A stretch of 5,417 bases of DNA from Deltaproteobacteria bacterium (GTDB lineage: Bacteria > Desulfobacterota > Desulfarculia > Adiutricales > Adiutricaceae), in NCBI GenBank assembly GCA_031279525.1, contig JAITIH010000247.1, forward strand, positions 1 to 5,417, written 5' to 3'. The notes under the pieces were generated by a model, which was not told the DNA's origin, did no database searches, and was given only the letters and a program-made list of their open reading frames with translations. The stretch's first letter is position 1. Every line of letters begins with the position of its first letter. Shown piece after piece: positions 1 through 5,417 of the stretch. Made by a program: the position numbers and the translations under genes.

Positions 1-2077
1 GTTTACGCAAAAACCGCCGGATCATGGGCGAGCACAGGACCAGGGGCTGAAGGTTCTCGTTGGTCAGCTTGGGCAAGGCGTTGCTGATGGCCGTGACGAT
101 CCTTTGGCCGACCTCGGGATCCAAAGAAAGGTAGGCCCCCCTTTCGGTCTCGTTGATGGACCGCGACAAGGCTTCCTCGATGTCCTGGCCAATGGTCATG
201 ATGGGCAACTCCCCGGAGGCGGTCACGTAATTGCGGACGATGCCTCGGGCCAGCCTTTGGCGGACGAACTCGGTCAAAAGGTCCGAGTCTCTGGTCAAGG
301 GCGCGTGGTCGGCCAGATCCTCCAAAATCGAGGGCATGTCGCGAATGGAGACGCGCTCCCTTAATAAGTTCTGCAACACCTTTTGGATCTGGCCTAAGCT
401 TAGTAGGTTGGGCACCAACTCCTCGACCACCTTGTCGTTGGACTGGGCCACGCCGTCTAGGAGCTTTTGCACGTCCTGGCGGCTTAAAAGCTCGTCGGCG
501 TTGCGGCGGATGACCTCGGTCAAGTGAGTGGCCATGACCGAGGCCACGTCGACCACCGTCCAGCCCGAGTGCTGGGCCTCGTCTTTGCGCTCGTCGGGAA
601 TCCAAAGGGCCGGAAGGCCAAAGGCCGGCTCGAAGGTGGTCAGACCCGACACGTTTTTGCGAGCGTCGCCGGGGTTCATGGCCAATTGATGGCCGATCAT
701 CATCTCGGCTCTGGCCACTTCGTTGCCTTTGATCAAAATCGCGTACTCGCCCGGCCTAAGCTGAAGGTTGTCCCTTACGTGCATGGGCGGGACGATGAAG
801 CCAGACTCCAGGGCGAACTGCCGCCGAATGGAGCGGATTCTCTCCAAAAGCTCCCCGCCTTGCTCGTCGTCGACCAAGGGGATGAGGCCGTAGCCCACCT
901 CCAGCTCCAAGACGTCCAAAGGCAATAAAGCCTCCACCTTCTCTAGGGGCGGCGGCGGGGCGGCCATGGGCGGGGCTCCCGGCGGCGGGGCCGGGGACGG
1001 CCCAGGGCCAGGGCCCGAAGGAAGCGCGCCGGCGGGCCCTGGCCCTAACTCGCCGCCGCGGCTTTGGCCCAAGGCCAAGGCTAAACGCCGCCGCCGGTAC
1101 AAAGCGAAGGCCAAAGAAGAAATGACTAGGCCCGTTAAGCAAAAGGCCACGGTGGGCAGCCCCGGCAAAAGCCCTAAGAAAAAGACCACCCCCCCGGACA
1201 GGGCCAGGGCCTCGGGCTTTAGGGTGAATTGGGCGGCGAACTCCCGGCTCGTGGTCGACTCAGAGCCGGCTCGGCTAACGCTGACGCCCGCGGCCGTGGA
1301 AATCATAAGGGAAGGCAATTGGCTGACTAAACCGTCGCCCACGGTCATGATGGTGTAGGTCGTGGCCGCCGCGGCCGGGGCCATGCCCAGCTGCAAGACG
1401 CCGATGATAAAGCCGCCTATGATATTGATAAGGGTAATGAGGATGCCGGCGATGGCGTCCCCGCGGACGAACTTCGAGGCGCCGTCCATGGCCCCGTAAA
1501 AGTCGGCTTCCCTGGCGATGACCTCCCGGCGGCTCTTGGCCTCGGCCTCCTGGATGAGGCCGGCCGCCAGGTCCGCGTCGATGGCCATCTGTTTGCCGGG
1601 CATGGCGTCCAAGGTGAAGCGGGCCGCCACCTCGGCGATGCGGCCGGAGCCCTTGGTGATGACCATAAAGTTAATGATGACCAAAATGACGAAGACGATG
1701 ATGCCGACGACGTAGTTGCCGCCGACCACGAAATTGCCAAAGGCCTCGATGACCTCCCCGGCCGCGTCGGGGCCCTGGTCGCCGTTTAAAAGAATAAGGC
1801 GGGTGGAGGCGATGTTTAGGGCCAAACGAAAAAGGGTCAAAATCAACAAAAGCGAGGGAAAGACGGAAAAGTCCAAAGGCTTTAAGGTGTAAAGGGCGGT
1901 CAAAAGCACCACGACCGACATGGTCACGTTAAAGGTCAAGAGCAGGTCCATGGCCCCGGTGGGAAGGGGAAAGAGGAAGACCAAAATGATCCCCACCACC
2001 CCCAGGCCCATGATCACGTCGCCGGCCGCCTTGTTGGAAACCTTTTCGCCCACGCGGGCCAGAAAGCCCTCAGCCAC
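1..2077 (-). CDS. flhA: FlhA, flagellar export gate ATPase-independent proton/docking component (3' end cut off)
   Basis: FlhA is the inner-membrane export-gate protein that uses the proton motive force and whose cytoplasmic ring binds chaperone-substrate complexes. The frame is open for 692 codons from a GTG at 2077 to the left edge. About eight membrane helices fit residues 21-328. The FHIPEP-family core is clear: LFRLALNIASTR (82-93) and the loop with AMPGKQMAIDADL (158-170). Charged residues essential in Salmonella FlhA (R94, K203, D208, D249, compared from memory) match R93, K202, D207 and D248. The cytoplasmic domain (about 380 onward) keeps F486 and T517, matching chaperone-dimple F459 and T490, while D456 is E483. 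A Pro/Gly linker (345-377) is unusual. The sequence stops in the conserved C-terminal SPMIRRFLRK segment, so roughly 30-40 residues are missing. The GTG start is chosen because a strong Shine-Dalgarno precedes it and the N-terminus aligns in length. It overlaps flhB by 8 nt. Confidence 0.97.
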   Translation of the reverse strand, partial: MAEGFLARVGEKVSNKAAGDVIMGLGVVGIILVFLFPLPTGAMDLLLTFNVTMSVVVLLTALYTLKPLDFSVFPSLLLILTLFRLALNIASTRLILLNGDQGPDAAGEVIEAFGNFVVGGNYVVGIIVFVILVIINFMVITKGSGRIAEVAARFTLDAMPGKQMAIDADLAAGLIQEAEAKSRREVIAREADFYGAMDGASKFVRGDAIAGILITLINIIGGFIIGVLQLGMAPAAAATTYTIMTVGDGLVSQLPSLMISTAAGVSVSRAGSESTTSREFAAQFTLKPEALALSGGVVFFLGLLPGLPTVAFCLTGLVISSLAFALYRRRRLALALGQSRGGELGPGPAGALPSGPGPGPSPAPPPGAPPMAAPPPPLEKVEALLPLDVLELEVGYGLIPLVDDEQGGELLERIRSIRRQFALESGFIVPPMHVRDNLQLRPGEYAILIKGNEVARAEMMIGHQLAMNPGDARKNVSGLTTFEPAFGLPALWIPDERKDEAQHSGWTVVDVASVMATHLTEVIRRNADELLSRQDVQKLLDGVAQSNDKVVEELVPNLLSLGQIQKVLQNLLRERVSIRDMPSILEDLADHAPLTRDSDLLTEFVRQRLARGIVRNYVTASGELPIMTIGQDIEEALSRSINETERGAYLSLDPEVGQRIVTAISNALPKLTNENLQPLVLCSPMIRRFLRK
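944..1057 (-). repeat. Low-complexity Pro/Gly/Ala linker inside flhA
   Basis: This stretch encodes residues 341-378 of FlhA, between the last membrane helix (ending near the YRRRR at 327-331) and the cytoplasmic ring domain, which resumes at LEVGYGLIPLVD (392-403). Sixteen of the 33 residues from 345 to 377 are proline, the rest are almost all glycine, alanine and serine, and none is charged. The DNA is correspondingly a run of GGC/CCG/GCC-rich triplets. In FlhA this position is normally a flexible linker rich in charged residues. The frame stays open on both sides and conserved FlhA sequence continues, so it is an insertion or expansion and not a frameshift. Confidence 0.9.
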
Positions 2078-3140
2078 GTTTCTTCCTTCCTTTGACTCGA
2101 TAGATATAGCTTAACACGTCGGCCACGGCCTTATAAAACTCCGCCGGGATGGTCTGGCCCACGTCCACGGCCCGGTAGAGAGCCTGGGCCAATGGCCGGT
2201 TCTCCACGATGGGGACTTTAGCCTCCTTGGCTATGTCCTTAATCCTTAAAGCCATGAAATCCTGGCCTTTGGCCACGACCACCGGGGCCGGGGCCTGGGT
2301 CTGGTCGTAGAGGAGGGCCACGGCGTAATGGGTGGGGTTGGTTATGACCACGTCGGCCTCGGGCACCTGATTGAGCTGGCGGCGCTTAGAAGCCTCCCTT
2401 TGGGCCTGGCGGATCCGGTTTTTGACGATGGGATCGCCCTCTATCTGCTTGTACTCGTCTTTAACCTCCTGCTTGGTCATCTTCATGTCCTGCATGAATT
2501 GCCAGCGTTGGTAGCCGTAGTCCAAAATGGCCAAGGCCAAAAGCAACAAAACGGTCTTAAAGAATATCTCCGTCGCGACGTTTAAAACCAAGCTGGCGAT
2601 GGCCACCGGAGCCATGTCGACCATAAGGACGAACTCTTCCAGGCGATCGCGCAGGACCAAATAACCCACCAAAAAAATCACGAAGAGCTTAAAGACGCTT
2701 TTAACGCAATCGACCAAAGTCCTTAGCTTAAACATCCGCCCGAGCCCGGCCACCATGTTCAGCTTGTCCAACTTCGGGGCGATGGCCGAGCCCACCACCA
2801 TGAAACCGCCTAACTGGTAGACGTTGATGGCCACGCTGGCCAATAGGACGAAGAGGGCCAGGGGCAAAATCAGGGTCAAAGCCTCCTTGGAAAGAAGCTG
2901 GCTAATGGCCAGGGCGTCCAACTCCTGGCCCGAGGCCGCGGCCAGAGAGTGGATGTGCCGGTAGATCCCGACCACCCGGTCCCAGCCCGCCGGGGCCATG
3001 ACCAAGAGAAAAAACCCTCCGGCCAACAAGGAGACCGAAGCTGAGATTTCCATGCTCTTGGGGACCTGGCCCTTTTGGCGGGCCTGGTTCAGCTTATGCC
3101 CCGAGGCCTCTTCGGTTTTTTCGCCGCTGTCTTCGCTCAT
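2070..3140 (-). CDS. flhB: FlhB, flagellar export substrate-specificity switch
   Basis: FlhB (356 aa) sits at the inner-membrane export gate. It has four membrane helices (about 31-51, 87-107, 147-165 and 185-207) and a cytoplasmic domain that cleaves itself to switch export from rod/hook to filament subunits. The self-cleavage motif NPTH is intact at 268-271, with cleavage expected between N268 and P269. It is followed by the family's HYAVALLYD and PVVVAKGQDFMALRI stretches and by VPIVENRPLAQALY (309-322). The N-terminus (SEDSGEKTEEAS, then KGQVPKS) is the standard FlhB start and supports the ATG at 3140. No good Shine-Dalgarno is seen before this ATG and fliR ends only 5 nt upstream, so translational coupling is likely. 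The C-terminus is a short basic tail (KGRKKRG) whose codons double as the flhA ribosome binding site. The sequence shows nothing disabling. Confidence 0.97.
   Translation of the reverse strand: MSEDSGEKTEEASGHKLNQARQKGQVPKSMEISASVSLLAGGFFLLVMAPAGWDRVVGIYRHIHSLAAASGQELDALAISQLLSKEALTLILPLALFVLLASVAINVYQLGGFMVVGSAIAPKLDKLNMVAGLGRMFKLRTLVDCVKSVFKLFVIFLVGYLVLRDRLEEFVLMVDMAPVAIASLVLNVATEIFFKTVLLLLALAILDYGYQRWQFMQDMKMTKQEVKDEYKQIEGDPIVKNRIRQAQREASKRRQLNQVPEADVVITNPTHYAVALLYDQTQAPAPVVVAKGQDFMALRIKDIAKEAKVPIVENRPLAQALYRAVDVGQTIPAEFYKAVADVLSYIYRVKGRKKRG
2082..2093 (-). promoter_or_regulatory. Ribosome binding site for flhA
   Basis: Read on the minus strand this is AAAGGAAGGAAG, two overlapping AAGGA-type Shine-Dalgarno cores, ending 4 nt before the GTG at 2077. 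It lies wholly within the last codons of flhB. It decides the flhA start: no ATG is available nearby, and the GTG is the first start codon after this signal. Confidence 0.8.
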
Positions 3141-3145
3141 GGCTT

Positions 3146-3949
3146 TTAGGGTAAAGAGGCCGGGGCTTGGCCTAAAATGGCCAAAACCCGGCTCAAGGCC
3201 TCTTGGGCCTCAAAAAGGGCCTGGCCCAAAAGCCGGGGCCAAAAACTCATGGAAAAGCCGATCACCAATAGGCCGGCCAGGATATATAAGGGCATGCCCA
3301 CGAAAAGCACCTGCATCTGGGGGACGGCTTTGGCCACGACGCCAAAGGAAACCTTAACGCAAAACAATAAGCCCACCACCGGGGCGGCGATCTTGACGGC
3401 TAAGACGTACATCCGGCCGGCGGCCAGCATGAGCTCGGTGAAGGTCATGGGCCTATCCAGAGCCACTAGGCCCACCGGGGCCACCTTGAAACTGTCGGCC
3501 AGGGCCTTTATGACCAAATAGTGGCCGTTGGCGAACAAAAAAAGGAGGATAAAAATAATGTACAAAAGTCGCGAGACGATGGGCACCTGGGTCCCGCTCT
3601 GGGGGTCCATGAGGTTGACCATGGTCATGCTCATCTGGAAGCTTAAGTACTCTCCGGCCAGGTTGGCCGTCTCGACCACCAGGCGAACCATGGTGGCCAG
3701 GACCAAACCGACGATCAGCTCCCCGACGGCCAAGACGGCCAGGCCCCAAACGCTCATGGGCATGAGGTCGGCCCGATAGCCGACCGTGGGGGCCAGGACC
3801 AGGGCCAAAGTCAAGGCCAAGGCCGCCTTGGCCTCGGTTAGGGCGTTGGCGCTGCCCAAAATGGGGGCCATGGCCACTAAAATCGAAACCCGCAAAAAAA
3901 CCAAAACGAAGGCGACGAACTCGTTGGCCTCAATGACCGGGGCGCCCAT
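3146..3949 (-). CDS. fliR: FliR, flagellar export gate channel protein
   Basis: FliR (267 aa, normal family length) is an integral membrane protein that joins FliP and FliQ to form the export channel. Hydrophobic segments cover most of the protein (about 10-32, 41-55, 66-90, 126-150, 178-200 and 212-236), in keeping with the roughly six helices of the family. Two conserved stretches identify it: AGEYLSFQMSMTMVNLMDPQ (98-117), which corresponds to the plug region of the channel, and PQMQVLFVGMPLYILAGLL (210-228). The ATG at 3949 follows the fliQ stop by 15 nt with only a weak purine-rich signal (AGGG). The spacer is in frame with fliQ and contains no other start codon. The TAA stop lies 5 nt before flhB. 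Separate FliR and FlhB proteins are encoded here, unlike the FliR-FlhB fusions known in some Firmicutes. Confidence 0.96.
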   Translation of the reverse strand: MGAPVIEANEFVAFVLVFLRVSILVAMAPILGSANALTEAKAALALTLALVLAPTVGYRADLMPMSVWGLAVLAVGELIVGLVLATMVRLVVETANLAGEYLSFQMSMTMVNLMDPQSGTQVPIVSRLLYIIFILLFLFANGHYLVIKALADSFKVAPVGLVALDRPMTFTELMLAAGRMYVLAVKIAAPVVGLLFCVKVSFGVVAKAVPQMQVLFVGMPLYILAGLLVIGFSMSFWPRLLGQALFEAQEALSRVLAILGQAPASLP

Positions 3950-3964
3950 AGAGCCCTGGCCCGC

Positions 3965-4279
3965 CTAAAGGTCGCTCGGCTCAAGGCCCGGCGTGGCCAG
4001 GCCCTCGGCGGCCCGGACCCATTCCGGGAAGTGAACCAGGATGTTTTCCGTGTACTCAATGAGCTTATCTAAAAGCCACGGCCCGGCGACGACCAAGACC
4101 AAGGAAATGCAGATAATCTTGGGAATGAACTGCAAGGTCATTTCCTGGATTTGGGTGGTGGCCTGAAAGACGCTGACCATAAGGCCGATGACCAGCCCCA
4201 CCAAAAGCATGGGCAAAGAGAGGATCATGATGAGCTCCATGACCCGGCGACCGAAGTCTATGACGAATTCCGTGGTCAA
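3965..4279 (-). CDS. fliQ: FliQ, small flagellar export gate subunit
   Basis: FliQ is the small two-helix subunit present in several copies around the FliP-FliR channel. Two hydrophobic helices (about 16-38 and 53-72) flank the family signature FQATTQIQEMTLQFIPKI (38-55). The start is TTG at 4279, chosen because a near-perfect Shine-Dalgarno (AAGGAGG) lies 6 nt upstream and because the resulting N-terminus (MTTEFVIDFGRR) matches the usual FliQ beginning. A later internal ATG (codon 14) would remove this conserved start. At 104 residues it is about 15 longer than typical FliQ (89 aa in enterics). The excess is a C-terminal tail after about residue 88 (VRAAEGLATPGLEPSDL). It ends with TAG, in frame with the downstream fliR. 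Confidence 0.95.
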   Translation of the reverse strand: MTTEFVIDFGRRVMELIMILSLPMLLVGLVIGLMVSVFQATTQIQEMTLQFIPKIICISLVLVVAGPWLLDKLIEYTENILVHFPEWVRAAEGLATPGLEPSDL

Positions 4280-4335
4280 GGCCGGCCTCCTTATTTTTAG
4301 GCGTTAACGGCGAAAAACCCCATTGGCTAAGGCGG
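4280..4335 (-). other. fliP-fliQ intergenic gap (56 nt)
   Basis: This is the longest non-coding stretch in the window. It holds the fliQ Shine-Dalgarno, an AT-richer run just upstream of it (CTAAAAATAAGG) and an 8-bp palindrome, CGTTAACG, near 4302-4309. I see no convincing hairpin followed by a U-tract and no sigma-54, sigma-28 or sigma-70 promoter that I would defend. Confidence 0.6.
4286..4293 (-). promoter_or_regulatory. Ribosome binding site that sets the TTG start of fliQ
   Basis: The minus strand reads TAAGGAGG, an almost ideal Shine-Dalgarno, 6 nt before the TTG at 4279. It is the strongest such signal in the window. It stands in the only real intergenic gap, so fliQ appears to be initiated independently and not by coupling to fliP. 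Confidence 0.85.
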
Positions 4336-5196
4336 CTATCCGGCCCCGGCCACCGGCCCGAAGCTGCGCACGATGGAGCCCACCAAAAGGTTCCAGCCAT
4401 CCACCAAGACGAAAAGCATGAGCTTAAAGGGCAAGGAGATCATGACCGGCGGCAACATCATCATGCCCATGGACAAAAGGACCGAGGCCACCACCATGTC
4501 GATGATCAAAAAGGGCATGTACAAAAGAAACCCAATGGTGAAGGCCGTTTTCAGCTCCGAGATGATGAAGGCCGGAATGAGGCTCATGGTCGGGACGTCG
4601 GCCTTGTTGAAGGGCTTGGCCTCCCCGGCGATCCGCATAAATAAGGCCAAGTCCTTTTCCCGGGTCTGGGCGAACATGAACTCCCGAACCGGGGCCAAGG
4701 CCCGATCGATGGCCTCGGCCTGGGCGATCTCGCTGTTCATGAAGGGCTTAAAAGCCCGATTCTCAATGGTCCGCCAGACGGGTAGCATCAGGTAAAAGGT
4801 CAAGAAAAGGGCCAGGCTGACGATGACCTGGTTAGGCGGAGTTTGCTGGGTGCCCATGGCCTGCCGCAAAAACCCGAAAACCACCACGATGCGGACGAAG
4901 GAGGTCATCATGACCAGGATCGAGGGAGCCAGGGCCAAGACCGTCAAAAGAAACAGGACGTTAATGACCGTGGCCAGGCGATCCGGGTCGTCGGTCTGAT
5001 CTAGGCTTAAGCTGACGGTGGGAATGGGGATGACGTTGCCGGTCCCCGCGGTCTGGGCCAGAGCCCCTGAGCCTAAGGCCAGCCAAAGGGCCAGAGCCAA
5101 AAGAGCCAAAAGGGCCAAGGCTCGGCGCGACCGGCCGCGTTTAAGGCGGAAAAATGGCCCTTTAACTAACTCCCAAAACGGCATCCTCAGCCCCAT
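4336..5196 (-). CDS. fliP: FliP, flagellar export gate channel protein
   Basis: FliP forms the pentameric core of the export channel with FliR and FliQ. The precursor is 286 aa and carries a cleavable signal peptide: a basic n-region to R25, a hydrophobic core about 26-42, and a likely cut after ALA (45-47). The mature part has both FliP signatures: PSILVMMTSFVRIVVVFGFL (91-110) and the stretch from ELKTAFTIGF (214-223) through LYMPFLIIDMVVASVLLSMG (225-244) to MMMLPP (245-250). The methionine-rich SMGMMM corresponds to the gasket/gate loop of the channel. TPPNQVIVSLALFLTFYLM (119-137) is also family-typical. The ATG at 5196 shares one base with the stop of the upstream ORF (TAATG), which argues for this start by coupling. 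A second in-frame ATG at 5184 is possible and would shorten only the n-region. The n-region is long, so the protein exceeds the 245 aa of Salmonella FliP. The stop is TAG. Confidence 0.97.
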   Translation of the reverse strand: MGLRMPFWELVKGPFFRLKRGRSRRALALLALLALALWLALGSGALAQTAGTGNVIPIPTVSLSLDQTDDPDRLATVINVLFLLTVLALAPSILVMMTSFVRIVVVFGFLRQAMGTQQTPPNQVIVSLALFLTFYLMLPVWRTIENRAFKPFMNSEIAQAEAIDRALAPVREFMFAQTREKDLALFMRIAGEAKPFNKADVPTMSLIPAFIISELKTAFTIGFLLYMPFLIIDMVVASVLLSMGMMMLPPVMISLPFKLMLFVLVDGWNLLVGSIVRSFGPVAGAG

Positions 5197-5198
5197 TA
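5194..5198 (-). promoter_or_regulatory. TAATG stop/start overlap coupling the FliO-position ORF to fliP
   Basis: On the minus strand the TAA stop of the upstream ORF (5198-5196) shares its last A with the ATG of fliP (5196-5194). The nearest purine-rich sequence, AAAAGG, is about 12 nt before the ATG, too far for a good Shine-Dalgarno. Reinitiation by the terminating ribosome is therefore the likely way fliP is translated. Confidence 0.7.
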
Positions 5199-5417
5199 GC
5201 GCCGATCGCCTTTTCGATCTCGGGGATCGTCCAGCTCGTCTAAGCCTAAAAAATCGTCGTTCGTCTCCGGCCCCCGAAAGGGATCCTCGTCTAGGGCCAA
5301 GGTGAAGTCCAAGGGGTCCCGGCCCCCGAAGGTTTGGTCGTCGCTGGGGCTTAAGCTTAAGGGCTCAAGCTTAATGATCTCCGCCTTAGCCGGCTCCTGG
5401 GCCTTGGCGGCCGAGGC
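5196..5417 (-). CDS. FliO-like protein, C-terminal part only (identified by position)
   Basis: An open frame enters from the right edge and runs 73 codons to a TAA that overlaps the fliP ATG by one base. No start codon is needed within the window and none is assigned. The visible protein has no membrane helix and no recognisable domain. It starts Ala/Lys/Glu-rich (ASAAKAQEPAKAEIIKLEP), becomes strongly acidic with two related stretches (DPLDFTLALDEDP at 34-46 and DDFLGLDELDDP at 54-65) and ends in a basic DRKGDRR. In this operon order the gene before fliP is usually fliO, a small protein with one N-terminal membrane helix and a poorly conserved cytoplasmic tail that helps FliP assembly. A disordered tail fits that. 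FliN is unlikely because its C-terminus is a conserved SpoA domain, absent here. The coding call is firm; the FliO name is inference. Confidence 0.55.
   Translation of the reverse strand, partial: ASAAKAQEPAKAEIIKLEPLSLSPSDDQTFGGRDPLDFTLALDEDPFRGPETNDDFLGLDELDDPRDRKGDRR

Noticed and set aside
965..967. Internal ATG at FlhA codon 371, just before the cytoplasmic domain, as a start for a separate soluble FlhA C-domain.
   Set aside because: Internal starts are known in some type III secretion ring proteins, but there is no Shine-Dalgarno here (the preceding bases are CCCCGCCC) and the Met sits inside the low-complexity linker.
524..1358. Open frames on the plus strand opposite flhA (for example 524-928 and 966-1358).
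   Set aside because: They are antisense to continuous conserved FlhA codons; their translations are low-complexity Gly/Pro/Arg sequences without motif, and they exist because GC-rich codons leave few stops on the opposite strand.
3..1740. Minus-strand open frames 3-605, 756-1142 and 1417-1740 as separate genes.
   Set aside because: They lie in other frames within flhA, whose own frame is open across the whole stretch and carries conserved residues throughout; these translations are Arg/Pro/Ser-rich with no family features.
4297..4312. Palindrome CGTTAACG region in the fliP-fliQ gap as a terminator or operator.
   Set aside because: Only 8 bp are symmetric, there is no loop for a stable hairpin and no U-tract, and a terminator would cut the operon in the middle.
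3177..4795. Plus-strand frames opposite fliR, fliQ and fliP (such as 3177-3521, 3528-3779 and 4373-4795).
   Set aside because: They are shadows of the conserved minus-strand genes, lack ribosome binding sites and recognisable motifs, and would run against the operon.
2070..5196. The genes as part of a non-flagellar (virulence-type) type III secretion system.
   Set aside because: The gene order with flhB and flhA directly after fliR, the FliP signal peptide and the FlhB NPTH/ENRPLA sequences fit the flagellar branch; no injectisome-specific gene is visible, though the flanks are not seen.
1..5417. Search for tRNA, rRNA, CRISPR repeats, insertion-sequence ends or attachment sites.
   Set aside because: Essentially every base is in one of six packed coding regions, and I saw no tRNA-like cloverleaf, spaced direct repeats or terminal inverted repeats.

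Overview
The window is a single stretch of the minus strand and almost all of it is coding. It holds the membrane core of a flagellar type III protein export apparatus. Read in the direction of transcription (from high to low coordinates), the order is: the 3' end of an acidic ORF in the usual fliO position (cut by the right edge), fliP, fliQ, fliR, flhB and flhA (cut by the left edge, probably lacking only the last few tens of codons). All five complete or nearly complete genes are identified from strong family motifs. The upstream partial gene is called FliO-like from its position only.

Together the proteins form the export gate. FliP, FliQ and FliR build the helical channel. FlhB wraps the channel entrance, and its self-cleaving C-terminal domain controls the switch from rod/hook to filament substrates. 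FlhA supplies the proton-driven transmembrane part and the cytoplasmic ring that docks chaperone-substrate complexes. FliO, where present, helps FliP assemble. The genes are tightly packed: a 1-nt stop/start overlap for the upstream ORF and fliP, 56 nt between fliP and fliQ, 15 nt between fliQ and fliR, 5 nt between fliR and flhB, and an 8-nt overlap of flhB and flhA. I see no promoter or terminator inside the window, so transcription should enter from beyond the right edge and continue past the left edge.

The sequence is GC-rich, with alanine mostly GCC, but leucine is spread over TTG, CTT, TTA, CTG and CTA. The order fliO-fliP-fliQ-fliR-flhB-flhA and the style of the proteins suit a Gram-negative flagellated bacterium, perhaps a deltaproteobacterium (Desulfobacterota). 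That placement is a guess from order and protein style, not a demonstrated one.

I found no new system here. The points worth a second look are modest: a long proline/glycine linker in FlhA, an acidic tail on the FliO-position protein, fliQ and fliR lying in one frame separated by a single TAG, an flhA ribosome binding site that also encodes the basic tail of FlhB, and a TTG start for fliQ.
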